Below, one piece after another: positions 11,748-23,270 of a stretch of DNA of 64,000 nt. Each line of letters opens with the position of its first letter. Position 1 is the first letter of the stretch. Source of the stretch: Macrotrachela quadricornifera (Eukaryota; Rotifera; Eurotatoria; Philodinida; Philodinidae); NCBI GenBank assembly GCA_022393335.1, contig JAJEKB010020622.1:51523-115522 (forward strand), read 5' to 3'. A program made the translations under genes and the position numbers. Under the pieces are notes generated by a model that worked only from the letters and a program-made list of their open reading frames with translations, ran no database searches and was not told the DNA's origin.

Positions 11748-12480
11748 TTATCATTTACTGATTTTTTTGTGTTGATTTAAATATCTGAAAAAAAAATTAC
11801 AAACGCATCTTCTTCAAGATAAATATGTTTATGTTGTATTCGGTCATACTAAAGAGTGATACAAGAGTTTCGACCTCTCTTAGTAGTCATCTGAAAAAAA
11901 AAGTTTCAAATACATATATCTATTACAAAAGTATGATCATTTTACTAATCTGGAGTGAAAATTTTCATGTTCCCTTTTTTGACAAAAAACAAAAATATTG
12001 TTGCAATGTTTGAGTAATTAAAGTCGATTGAGATATATATTTCTATATGATTAGATACTGTTCGAAAAGCTCTACCAACAAATGAATTTTTAAAAAAATT
12101 TTAATCCTCTTTTGCATACAAAATAATAAAAATCTAGTAAATCATGCGTTGCAGGGTGTACATAACATTCAATAAGTTTGATAGATCGACTGTTCCGTCT
12201 ATCATTTTATGTGCTGAGATGATCTATCACGGACTGTAGATGAAAATACCTTTTCTCGAGCTTGAGAAATGGACTTAATGATCGGTTGACCAAAGATATT
12301 GGAGATTAAGCACACTTTCTTTAATAAACCATATATAAGATTTTATTGGTCTTTTTACTTGTCTTCAAATTTTGTATAAGAAACAAGATTAGCAAAATTG
12401 TTGATGTATTCATATTCTATAAAAGTTTGACGAATTCTTTTCAATCGTATAAAAATTTCAGAAAACTATTCCAGCTCAGA
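11748..12480. other. Intergenic, no gene seen
   Basis: The 3' flank of the secreted-protein gene. AT-rich, with no coding signal and no clear repeat. Confidence 0.5.
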
Positions 12481-12889
12481 TGTTAAGACTCCCCCTATCC
12501 TAAAATGTCAATTTTCGTCAAATTTTTCGATTTTTTGATTTATAGTGCATTACATAGAGCAAAGTATCTACTATCGAACGGACTATAATTCCTTGGTTTT
12601 ATGATAAATTTTTATGATGTAACATCAATTTTTCAGAAAATCCCTAGTCTAGAAAACGACTTTTTTTTTCATAATGATTCCATTTTGCACACAACATGAC
12701 CATATGGAGTAAATAAAACTTTTCCCAGAAACCTCTGCATGTGTCTCCTGAGTTTATTGTCACCAATGATCTATGAAAAATCGCTAAAAATTTGATATCA
12801 TCTCATAGTACCATACAAAACCTTCATTTTGACTTCTCAAACTTCTTTCACGTTTTTCTCACAATATCTTTTTTGCTTTAACACTTTGC

Positions 12890-13200
12890 TATTTCCCAAA
12901 TCTCTTCGCCATTTTAAACGCTAGAGAGCTTGAGCTGCTTTCAAAATGCAGAGATTTATTAGTTCTACAGCTTAACAGAGCCGAAATTTTAGATTTTATG
13001 TTTAATGTCTCATAGCATTCAAATGTATTACAATACACACCCTATCATTATCATAAACTATAAGATACACTTTCATAAAAAAAATGGAAAATTAAAATTA
13101 AAATTCGGGCTCTGCTAAGTTGTAGTGATAGGTCTTTGGTATATTTTAAAACCAACTCGAGCTTTCCAGCATTTGAGATGGCAGTGGAATTTGGGAAACG
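12890..13200. repeat. Foldback element 3 (diverged arms about 100 bp)
   Basis: Arms at 12890-12995 and 13097-13200 are reverse complements with about 75-80% identity. Shared blocks are TTTCCCAAAT at the outside and CAGAGCC/GGCTCTG at the inside. Weaker inverted similarity continues outward (CTCCCCCTATCC near 12490 against GGGTGGGGTGGGGAG near 13370), so the original element may have spanned about 12.48-13.38 kb. Confidence 0.65.
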
Positions 13201-13914
13201 CGAATCCCTCCATTTTGACCGGTAATTTTGATATAAAACTTGGTAGACTCAATATTTTGGTTTGAAATTTTTACTGTGAGATGCCTAGCATGAGATACAT
13301 CTCCTCTGAAAATTTCAACAAGATTGGACGATCAGAAGGTACCATCAAAATTAGGGTGGGGTGGGGAGCTTTACGAATCCAATAGTTCGGATCAAATTGT
13401 CTACTCAGCACAACCTTCTAGAGATCCAGCGACAGTCACTGGGTGACTTTTAAGGATAGGTACCAGAATCCGCTGACAACTTTACTCATGTCATTTTTTC
13501 GTGTGCGTTTTTTCTTATCATACACAAAAATATGTCATACTTCTTTTTCATATAGGTTTTTTCTCATCTCACACAAAACGGAAGTATGACACATTTTACC
13601 CCTTTTCTTTTTTTTGTTTGCTATAACATTCTCTTTTTCTTCTCTATAAATGCAGCTAATTGTCAAGAATAAAGGCTTCATTTTCACTCACTTTCAATCA
13701 CATGTAAGTATTCATTTCGTAAAAGCTAAACATGAAATTTCATAGAAAATAAGTTAGCTACATTTATTGAGAAAGTCCCGCTCCTCCATTGACTGCAATA
13801 TATAAAAAGAATAAAACTTAGTAGATACAGCAGGCTAGAATGGGATAAATCCGCTAACTAACAGTATCAGTTTCGGGTTCCGTTCCTAAAAATCCGAACT
13901 TCATACAGAGTTTT

Positions 13915-14250
13915 TGGTTTTCTAGGAACGAAAAATCATTTGATAATTCATTTCTGCATATTTCTGAACACGCTGGAATCTTTAAACATTTTGTTTCTTT
14001 CGTTTTGAAGCAAGTAACTATGGGTTTTCGAGTTCTTAGAAATCTAAACTGGCATCCAGTTCCTAGGAATGAGGAGGCCTATTAAAAATCGCTAAGAACG
14101 TAAGTTGAGGCAAGGTTCTTCCTCTCAAAAACTCGGAAACATATAATGACTTGCCTTAATATGAAAGTAAAAACATGTCTAAAGACTCCAGCATGTTCAA
14201 AAACATGCAGAAATGAATTGTCTAATAGGTTTCTGTTCCTAGGAACCATA
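13915..14250. repeat. Foldback element 4 (arms about 135 bp)
   Basis: The arms at 13915-14045 and 14112-14250 are inverted copies. The shared block AATTCATTTCTGCAT and TTCCTAGGAAC-type ends recur on both sides. Identity is about 80%. There is no coding content. Confidence 0.75.
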
Positions 14251-14262
14251 GTCGTTTTCAGG

Positions 14263-15447
14263 GCTTTTCATAAAATGCTTATAAAAAATTGAGGATTCAA
14301 TATTTTTTAAAGAGGTTTGCGACAATATTCATACAACTCTTCCCTCTACAATGTATGTTAAATTGAGCGAAATATGATGATTTCGAATGAGCAAGTTTCC
14401 TGTGTTCACTAGCGCAGCTTATATGGACTCGTTCATAAGAACCTTGTAGTCGTGCCCTTGGTTCAAAAAAGTTGAATAGCCCAAGTCATCTTTTTTAAAG
14501 ATATTTTGACATCAGAAGATGAAGTTTCTCACGAGCTATCTCTTGGTATTATTAAATTCCTAGGAAAGTCTTTGGATAGCCTTTATTTACTCTATCCAAA
14601 GCCATAAAAAAATTTTTGAGACAGTTGACATTAGTAAAGACATTCAGCCTTGCACTCAAAAGAACAACGACAAAAGAACTCGTATGATCCGTCTAGTTTG
14701 ATGTTTGGGATTTTTTTATAATGAAGCGACGAGTTAAGATAGACAAAATGTCTAAAGACTGGCTAACTTAATTTAGTAACAACCGATTTACTGCTATTAT
14801 AAGAAAAATAAACGAATAAAACTTTTCGTAAATTATGAATTCAGTTTTGATCGGTCTGTTTTTTCTATACGAAGTGGACCACATTTCTTTGGTTAACGTG
14901 TTTGATTCACTTCAAACAACCTTAAAAAGCTATTATTGAATCTTGAAAAGAAGGTTACCAGACGAAACGTGTAGAACTTTTTAACGAAGATAGTTAGAGA
15001 TCTGTAGCTTCCACCAGTGGAGAGGACTGGAGAATGTGTACCTATGAAGGAATAAAAATTTCTACACGTGTTTTATATCCTAGTTCTAGCAGACGAAATT
15101 TGGAGAGAATTATATAGTCCTTTAAAAAAACATTTCTCTTTTTTTTATTGGTGAAATAGTGCTTTAGATAGCTTTCTTCAAAATAGGATTTAAGTAATTG
15201 CTGAATAACGCTCTCTTGTGAATGCGCACGCCGAAGAAATTTTTCGTTAGTGAAGAGAAAAAAAGCGTACAAAATATAGGTTATAGGAAACAGATTGAAA
15301 TTTTTTCTTGTTCTGTGTCATGTGAAGTCTGTTTATAACTACTGAAAACGTATGGTACAACGAGAAAAATGATGGATCACGTATCATGTGTTATTTTTTT
15401 TCCTGCTCATGAGACTGAAAGTTTTTTCATATCAATTTCTAAATTTA
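14263..15447. other. Intergenic, no gene seen
   Basis: AT-rich, with no recognisable gene. The minus-strand frame at 15042-15272 has no motif or exon-like signature. Confidence 0.5.
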
Positions 15448-15582
15448 ATGAAAGAACACGACAAACATCCTACGATACAAAATGATATTGAATTAACCTA
15501 CGGCGCGAAAGTCTTAGCACAAGGTGTTCGTTCACTTTTTGTCTATTTAAAATCAACTTCTTATTATCAAGAGTTAAAGCAG
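15448..15582 (+). pseudogene. Coding-like exon fragment of unknown gene
   Basis: The ATG at 15448 opens 45 codons that end exactly at a CAG|GTATTT donor in phase 0. The codon choice is like that of the real genes here. The fragment includes IELTYGAKVLAQGVRSLF and ends STSYYQELKQ. No continuing exon was found downstream. A second copy of the codons for TYGAKVLAQ lies inverted at 15681-15708. I do not recognise the family. It could be a first exon of a lost gene or a captured exon. Confidence 0.4.
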
Positions 15583-15708
15583 GTATTTAGAGTCAGAATT
15601 CAATGCTCTTTCCAAATATATACTCAGAATTTTTTCCTTCGGTATGGATGATTAGCTGTGAACAAAAATCAATGAACGCTTTGTGCCAAGACTTTCGCGC
15701 CGTAGGTT
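15495..15708. repeat. Inverted repeat made of coding sequence, 28-bp arms
   Basis: Arms 15495-15522 and 15681-15708 are reverse complements at 27 of 28 positions (core ACCTACGGCGCGAAAGTC). The similarity fades over the next 11 bp. The arms are GC-rich against the surroundings. The one mismatch is synonymous (TTA/TTG) in the coding-like frame. Confidence 0.85.
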
Positions 15709-16091
15709 ATATTTCTTATTCACTTGCAGAAAAATACAACTTTTGAATCGTTGCATGAGGTAGAATTTAAAAAATAAAATTTTAGGTAACGATATTATAT
15801 GATTAATCCTTCGGTCTTTCTTTTTCTTCTCCTCATATGAACAGAAAGAAGCTATTTAAGGATTTTATTCGGTGAGGTTCCTTAACGATTTTATCACATT
15901 CTTTTTTCACTACTAATCTAATTATGTTATTAAATATAAAAACACAAGAAAAATTTAATTATTTGAAATTATCTATGAAGAAAATTTTTTAAATAAATAT
16001 TTTATTTTAATACGATGATTAAGGTCTAATCGAATCCTTGAGCATACGTAATACTTCATTTTATGTACCTTCTCAATCGATTGAAAAAGAA

Positions 16092-19000
16092 ATGAGTATT
16101 GAAAATACCAAAAAATTATTCGAACGTTTACCAAAAACGATTATACCAACACATTATGATTTAACTATTCAGTCATTTATTGATAAATTTAAATTCAATG
16201 GACATGTCATTATTCATATACAGGTTTGATTTTACATTAAATGAAAAGAAAAAGTCAAAATGTGTTCTTTTTGGTTGTCTTAGATTAAAGAACAAACTGA
16301 TACTATTGTATTGTATGCAGTTGAATTAGATATTAATGATGCAAAATTAACATTAAATTCAAAAGGTAAATTAATTAATTTAGTTTTTTTTAAATTTTAA
16401 ATATTACTTTCTAGATGAATTAAACGGTAAAATTAATATTGATGAAGAAAATGAACGTGTTAAAATAAATTTTGATCAACAAATTCAAGTAAATTATTTC
16501 TAATTATATAAATGAAATAAAAAAAAAACATTTCGATTTTGTTTAAATAACAGAAAGGTGATTATCAATTATCTTTAAAATTTAATGGTGAAATTACTAA
16601 ACGTTTACAAGGTTTTTATCGAAATAAATATACAACATTGGATGGAAAAGAAACTCGATATGGAGCTAGTACACAATTTGAAGTAAAATAATATTTATAT
16701 TTCTCCACCAAAAAAAAATATGTTTTTTAATGATGAGAAATTTTTTTTAGCCGGCTGATTGTCGACGAGCATTTCCATGTTGGGATGAACCAAATTTTAA
16801 AGCAACATTCGATATTACATTAATTACACCAAAAAATCTTCAAGCTATTTCAAATATGGTATGAACATAATCTTATTAATTTTTCTTATTAAATAGATGA
16901 GTTAGAGAATTTATGTATAATCTATAAAAATATAAAATCTAGTCTAACAAAATGATTGATATGATAAAAAGTATTGATTTATTTTTTTAGCCAATAAAAT
17001 CTGAAAATGAATATCTTGATGATAAAGAATATAAAATAACAAAATTTCATCGAACACCAATAATGAGTACATATCTTGTTGCTTATGTTGTTGGGGAATA
17101 TGATTATGTTGAAACACAAGATTCAAATGGTGTTAATATGAAAGTTTATACACCATTAGGAAAAAAAGAACATGGACAATTTGCATTAGATACAGCTTCA
17201 AAAATTTTACCATTTTATGCTGATTATTTTAATATTAAATATCCAATTGATAAAGCTGATCAAATAGCTATTTCAGATTTTGCTTTTGGGTAATATATTA
17301 AAATATTTAATAAAATAAAAAAATCTTATTTTTATTTTATATTTTTAGAGCAATGGAAAATTGGGGTGTAAGTTTAACTTTTATTTATTTTTTTTTTGAT
17401 GAATTTCTTTTTATTATTAAATAAAATTAGTTAATAACATATCGTGAAACAGCTCTTTTAATTGATCCAAAATATTCTTCAATGACTGCTCGACAACGTG
17501 TTGCTGTTGTTATTGCTCATGAACTTGCTCATCAATGGTTTGGAAATTTAGTTGTATGTACCTTTTTATTATAAAAAAAGAAAAAGCAATTTTATTTGGT
17601 TTTTTTTTAGACAATGGATTGGTGGACTGATTTATGTATAACAAAAAAATTTTTTTTTTATTTTTATCATTATTTGATTTTTTGTTAGGGCTTAATGAAG
17701 GATTTGCATCATGGATACAATATTTAGCTGTTGATAAATGTTATCCAGAATTTGATATATGGACACAATTTGTTGCAGATACATTTGCAAGATTTCTTGA
17801 ACCTGATGCATTAAAATCATCACATCCAATTGAAGTACCTATTGGTATATTTATTCTATTAAACTATGTCATATGACTCTTTTTTTTCTTTTTATTCAGG
17901 TCATCCAACTGAAATAAAAGAAATATTTGATAAAATATCATATTCAAAAGGTTCATCAGTAATTCGTATGTTACATGATTATATTGGTGATGATGCTTTT
18001 AAAAAAGGTCTTCATAATTATTTAAAAGAATATAGTTATAAAAATACAGTAACTAAAAATCTTTGGACACATTTATCACAAACATCTAATAAACCAATTG
18101 ATGATGTTATGTCATCATGGACACTTCAAATGGTAAGATTAATATTTTCTTGTTTCATATAAACAATTTTAAATGCTCTTATTTATTTATTCGAAAACTT
18201 CCTCTATCATATAGAATATTTAATTATTTAGGGTTATCCATTAGTGACTGTAACTGAAGAACAACAATCTAATAAAACACGTATACTTCATTTAAAACAA
18301 GAACGTTTTATTGGTGATGGTAGTTCAGATGATGATAAACTTCAATGGAAAATTCCAATAACTATTTTTACAAAATCAAATTCGAATACAATTGTAGAAA
18401 AAATCTTAATGGATAAACCTGAAATTCATATAACATTAAATAATGTATCTGAAAATGATTGGATAAAATTAAATTATAATTCCATTGGTCTTTATCGTGT
18501 TAAATATGAATCAAAAAATTTATTACGTCTTAATGAACCAATTACGAATAAAATTTTAAGTCCACAAGATCGTCTTATTATTCAAGATGATCTTTGTGCT
18601 ATATGTTATGCTGGTCATCAATCATTTGTTGATTATTTTAAATTATTATTATCATATAGAGATGAAGATAATTTTACTGTTTGGAAATCAATTGGTAAGA
18701 AGAAAAAAAAACAAATAGTATAAGTCATTTATTTCTATCTTGAGAATGACGATGTCATTTTTGAGAGTATCTTATCGATACGGACAATACTATCTTTTGC
18801 TCGTATACTTAGAAAAAAAAATTCATTATTTTTTTTATTTTTTAATTTAAGCATCAAAAATGGATGATTTATCATCATTAATTGAATATACAAATTATTT
18901 TGATCAATTTGAACAATATCGTTTGAATTTATTTTCATTAATACATGAAAAACTTGGTTGGGATGTTAAATTAAATGAAGATCCTCTTATAACAATGTTA

Positions 19001-19734
19001 CGTCCAATTATTTTAACTATTATGGGAAAATCTGGTGATGAAAATATAATTAATGAAGCTAAAAAACGTTTTGAACAACATATTAATGGAGATTTAATTG
19101 ATTCAAATATTCGTGAAGCTGTTTATACTATTGTTACATATCATGGAAATGAAAATATTCATGAACAACTTAAAAATTTATATAAAACAGCTGAAATGAC
19201 AGAAGAAAAAGTTCGATTACTTCGTTCAATGGGTCAATCATCGAATTCTAATATTATTGAAAAAACTTTACAATTTGTATTTGAAAGTGTATGTTAGATT
19301 TTAGATTTTTCTTTTTTTTTATTTATTTTCAATTGTTTGTTTTCTTTAGGATAATGTTCGAATGCAAGATGCATATATTGGTATTCTTAGTTGTTCAACA
19401 AATCGAATTGGTCGAGATTTAGTTTGGAAATATTTTCAAAATAATTGGAACGAAATTGTTAAAAAATTTGGAGAAACAAATTTGCTTGTTCATTTTGTTG
19501 AAGTAAATTAAAGATTTTCTTTTTTATTTAGTTTAAAATAAATTATTTATTTAGTTTGGTTTATCAAATTTTGCTGATGATAAAATAGCAGAAGAAATAA
19601 AAATATTTTTTAATAAAGTTAATACACAAATTGTTACACGACCAGTTAAACAAGTTATTGAAAAAATTAATATTCGTTATCAAGTACTTAAACGGGATTC
19701 GAATCAAATTCAACAATATTTAAAACACAAATGA
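16092..19734 (+). CDS. NPEPPS: Puromycin-sensitive aminopeptidase, M1 family, complete 15-exon gene
   Basis: A cytosolic zinc aminopeptidase that trims N-terminal residues from peptides. Exons: 16092-16223, 16284-16365, 16415-16488, 16554-16682, 16751-16858, 16991-17289, 17349-17367, 17431-17553, 17611-17635, 17689-17844, 17900-18132, 18232-18694, 18852-19288, 19350-19502, 19555-19734. All junctions are GT-AG and keep phase, giving 870 residues, close to the human enzyme without its leader. The substrate-binding GAMENWG is at 275-281. The zinc site HELAH is at 311-315, and the third ligand is E334 in LNEGFASW, giving the expected 18-residue spacing. The N-terminal [15 protein letters not shown] and the ERAP1_C-like helical C-terminal half are present. 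The first in-frame ATG is 16092. Two exons are tiny (19 and 25 nt) and split the catalytic signatures. An AATAAA lies at 19786, 52 bases after the stop. No lesions. Confidence 0.96.
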
Positions 19735-19785
19735 ATTTCGAAGAAAAAAATTATTTTTTTGGAATTTTTTTTATTAAAAAAAACC

Positions 19786-19791
19786 AATAAA
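19786..19791 (+). terminator. AATAAA polyadenylation signal of the aminopeptidase gene
   Basis: The hexamer AATAAA lies 52 bases after the stop codon in an A/T-rich 3' end. Confidence 0.55.
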
Positions 19792-20093
19792 ATCTAGAAA
19801 ATTATTTTTATTAAAAATGAAAATAGATTTTTAACATGATTGTTTTCTATACTATAAAATACATGTCTGTATGATGATTAAAGAATTATATCCAGATTTA
19901 TAAATTCGAGAGCATCTTGTAAGATTCTAGGTGATGGGGTTTCATTGGCAAAATGTCAATTTCTACAAATTTTATGAGCGTTCATTTAACCAGTCTGCAA
20001 TGAATAACAAACTTAGGTATCCTATCAGGGTGGGCAACCACATATATTAAGGGTATAGTTTTTAAAAGATGTAAAAACTTATAATGTTGATTA

Positions 20094-21209
20094 TTATTTT
20101 CTAAGCAAAAAATAAAGGAAGTGGCTGTGTGCACTCAGGTGTACATAGCCACTTGCTTCTTTTAATTGCTCATTCTTAAAAAATGCTAAAAGTTCATTGA
20201 CAAATTCTTGTCGTTTACCAGACATGATACCACTACGTTGTTGAATAACAAGGAGTTTTAGATTTGGTTCTTCATAAACTATAATTAAACAAGATTAAGT
20301 CAAATTATTTTTCCATGTTCTAGTTCTCCATGCTACATAAAAGAGTTCGTGTACGTTCTGATTTCCGGCTCTTATGAAAACGTCTCTGAACTATCTGCAT
20401 ACATTCTCATGTCGCGTGAGATAAAACATAAGTGATTGTACACGGCGCAGCGTGTAGCAGGTCATAACGGTGGTTCTTCAGATGACTACATATTAGTTTT
20501 GTATCTGTTCTGCAATAATCCTGTATGAGGAAAATGCTTGAAACTATGACTACATAGAGTGTGAGGGTACTTAACCAATTAGTCTGATAAATTCTATCTG
20601 ATAATATGTAACAATCGACAGAAGAATGATTTTGTGAATTTTCCTATTGAAATCATATTTATATATCAGTGAATAGCATTCGTTGATTAAAAGTGATTTC
20701 AGGACGTGATTCAATCATTAGAGCAAGGACAGTTCACATTGTAGAAACGTTGTAAACACGCTTCGTCTGCAATACAGATAAATTACAAACCGTATTGACA
20801 CCGTTTATTACCGAAAACATTCTGTTCGATCTGGAATGCGTAGATCTCAAGGTATGTCTCTATCACATGATTTCCTTGCTCAAGATCTCAAAGATTTAAC
20901 TCGTAACCATTATTTATTTTTATCAAGTTTTATTTTACCTTCAATACCAAATGCCAAATTTTCTTTATTTGCATTCTCATATGGATCATAAGCAATCACA
21001 GGTTCTACACATGTCCAATCAAGTACTCGAACACTTTTCATATGTAAAGTATTAATCAAAATATCCACTGCTAATCGCCCAACATGACAATGACAAATAG
21101 ATGGCTAAACAAAAACAAAAATTCTCAATTCCAAAAAAACATTCCGCAATGAAATTCATACTAAAATTAATGTATATCCTTTCCAATCTCGTTTTTCTGT
21201 TTCAGTCAT
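20094..21209 (-). CDS. PSMG2: Proteasome assembly chaperone 2, C-terminally truncated
   Basis: PSMG2 pairs with PSMG1 to assemble the proteasome alpha ring. Exon 1 (21209-21162) encodes MTETEKRDWKGYTLIL. Exon 2 (21104-20939) has HVGRLAVDILINTLHM, matching the conserved NVGQLAMDLI-type segment of the family. Exon 3 (about 20279-20094) has KLLVIQQRSG and RQEFVNELLAFFKN, matching the family's strand and helix after the second domain strand. Phases agree (0, then 1). The frame then runs through a 36-nt hairpin (20119-20154) and stops at 20094. That gives about 132 residues against about 260 in animals, so the C-terminal half is missing. The second intron is about 660 nt, long for this window. It may be a decaying copy or an alternative 3' end. 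A homologous fragment lies at 35325-35430. Confidence 0.72.
20119..20154. repeat. 36-nt hairpin at the truncation point of PSMG2
   Basis: Arms AAGTGGCTGTGTGCAC (20119-20134) and GTGTACATAGCCACTT (20139-20154) pair at 14 of 16 positions around a TCAG loop. Similarity to PSMG2 is lost just before it. Confidence 0.8.
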
Positions 21210-21471
21210 ATTCAATCTGATAAATAAAATAAATATATTTAAATTTCATTTCATATTTTATTTTAAAGCACAAGAAAAAGAAAATACAATATTATTTTCC
21301 CAACGTCATTATTACAAGATATACATAAGATAAAAATAAAGAATGTCTTTAGTATTGAACAATGAATAGAAAAAAATAATACTAAAATACTAATTTGAAC
21401 AATAATCATCAAACAAAAAAGAAGGAATATTTTTAACAAATATCACAAGAAAAGCAAATAACTATATTGTT

Positions 21472-21724
21472 TTAATTGACTATTGGTTTTGTAAAACGTA
21501 TAGGTGTTTCCAATGAACAGTATAAGGATACTAATTCAGCAAATGATTGTTGTTCTTCAGTACGTAATTCATTATGTTCTCGAGCCAAATAAATATATTG
21601 TAAAAGATGCCATATAAGATCAACATTTGGTAATTCATTAAACGTAATTGATGTATTTGTTTGCAAGATTGTACGTAATAATCGTGCAACAACAATTACA
21701 AATGTTGTATATAAACCAAAAATC
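21472..21724 (-). pseudogene. PIEZO: Piezo mechanosensitive channel, C-terminal exon (copy 1)
   Basis: The last exon begins after an AAATAG acceptor (21725-21730) with one base completing a codon. It ends with a stop at 21472-21474. The end of the pore helix reads FGLYTTFVIVVARLLRT, and the C-terminal domain reads FNELPNVDLIWHLLQYIYLA followed by SLYCSLETPIRFTK. This matches the extreme C-terminus of animal Piezo proteins (ELPxVDxI, helix, L(V/I)xLYRSPETxIxW(T)). The exon is open and intact. No upstream Piezo exon (cap, blades, pore) could be found in the following 4 kb, so it is either the end of a gene whose other exons lie beyond large introns or a remnant. I treat it as partial. Confidence 0.72.
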
Positions 21725-22311
21725 CTATTTAAAAATAAAATAATTATTTAATATTAAACACAAAATCTTTTTAATTCTTTTTCATTATCTCAACAAAATT
21801 ACGAAAGAAATATAAACTTTTACACATATAAAAGAAAAAGAAAAAGAAACAGAACATAGATATCTGAATAACAATAACAAACAAGTAACGCTCGTCGCAG
21901 ACAACTCGCTTGACCCTCGACTGAATCTTTTTTCATATTTTATGTCTTCGTTAGATATACTGCTGATATTTACACTGATGGTTCAGTTAGTTCACTCAAA
22001 CCTACCACGTTTTTTGATTTTCAAAAGCGAGGCTGTTAATCTCACCTATGATAATTAGCCAGCGCTTTTAATCTTCACACCACAGAGGACATTTATAAAA
22101 TCTTTAAGAAGGATTGATTAGGGACTAGTATCAGTCACGAACATTATGTTTTCGATTATTTCCTCCAAAGCTTCAGGTTTGAAAACGTTTCTCATTGAAA
22201 GAGATCTTCCAAAGAATTGTACAATCGTTTCATTCACAAATATTTTTGATAATAGCTGAACTGAACAGTTCTCTGGATAAGCTTTTTTATATCTTCCATT
22301 AAAAATAGTTC

Positions 22312-22355
22312 GCAGTCAGTCGTCGGCGTCCCTTCGGTCCGCCACTCCTGACTGC
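22312..22355. other. Covarying stem-loop motif, copy A
   Basis: An outer stem of 8 bp, GCAGTCAG (22312-22319) with CTGACTGC (22348-22355), encloses CGTCGGCG, an 11-nt variable loop, and CGCCACTC. GGCG/CGCC forms an inner stem. The same architecture recurs at 24216-24264 and 25090-25133. It may be a structured RNA or a transposon-end hairpin. Its function and strand are unknown. Confidence 0.6.
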
Positions 22356-22624
22356 TCGTCTACATCAACTGTGTAGATCTAACTCATTCACTATGCCATG
22401 TTCTTGCTGCACATAATTTCTGGAGATATCAGGTTTATAAACGAAACACACGTCTATCACATGGATTGCGTAAACTACTAACAAGAGGGTGATGACGGAT
22501 TCAATAACATCTCTTCTTCCAAACCTTAAGTTTTTATTTAAAATACATCTTTTTTACCCTTGAGTTAGAATAGGGCAATTCTTTTTTGATTGCTAAGACC
22601 AAGCTAATCCTATGTTTTTCTGAC

Positions 22625-22695
22625 CCTGATACAAACATACATACGCACACGCAAAATTTTTTTTCATATGACCCTCCTTTCAGTCGAGGGAACAA
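22625..22695. repeat. CATATGACCCTCC/CAGTCGAGGG repeat family, member 1 (terminus)
   Basis: ACGCACACGCAAAA, then TTTTTTTCATATGACCCTCC, then TTTCAGTCGAGGGAAC. This is the recurring 3'-type end of a dispersed repeat family, also seen at 23205, 25010, 25300, 25630 and, inverted, 45230. Confidence 0.7.
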
Positions 22696-23194
22696 TTGAT
22701 GCCATTGCAGCTCTTGATCATGTGAACTTTCTTCTAGACTGTTAACCTTACCCTTTCCATCTGATAAACAGTTCCTCAATCCACGTACAGGAAATGTTTT
22801 CGAATTACAAAAGCGCCGTGTATACTGTACGGCGATCATTCTCATTGTAAAAATCTTTCTCCGAGTGCTGAGAGAAAAATAACCGGCCACATCGAATGTG
22901 GTTAAGAATGAACGAAGCTAGAGCTTCTTTCTCTTTGTTAAAAGTCACTCGCGACAGCCCCAACAATCTTTTGGAATAGACTAGTACACTTTTCCCTACA
23001 CTACGCAAATGAACTAAAGGTAAAAGAGCGATCATGTTCTTCACCACTAGACCATACCAACAACTACCATCAATTCCTTTGTCCCCTACATACCATCCAA
23101 GGAAGTGGTGTTCCTTTAACCCTTATATGAGAGCCAGGGTTAAGATATTTTTTTGACCTCTATGAAGCATCCGGTAAAAGGATGTTTTTTTGAC

Positions 23195-23270
23195 CTGCGA
23201 GAAACCTACAAACGCATTTTCACTTTTTTTCGTATTGCCCCCCCCCCTTCAGTCGAAGGAATATCGTATT
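23195..23270. repeat. CAGTCGAGGG repeat family, member 2 (terminus)
   Basis: GACCTGCGAGAAACCTAC, then AAACGCATTTTCAC, then a C-tract and TTCAGTCGAAGGAA. It is a diverged copy of the same end sequence. Confidence 0.65.

Noticed and set aside
15042..15272. 76-codon minus-strand frame
   Set aside because: No motif and no exon signals, and it lies in repeat-rich DNA.
22312..22355. tRNA or hammerhead ribozyme reading of the stem-loop motif
   Set aside because: There is no cloverleaf and no CUGANGA...GAAA core in any of the three copies.
22534..23047. Overlapping minus-strand frames of 118 and 80 codons
   Set aside because: They run through the CAGTCGAGGG repeat end and have no coding-like character.
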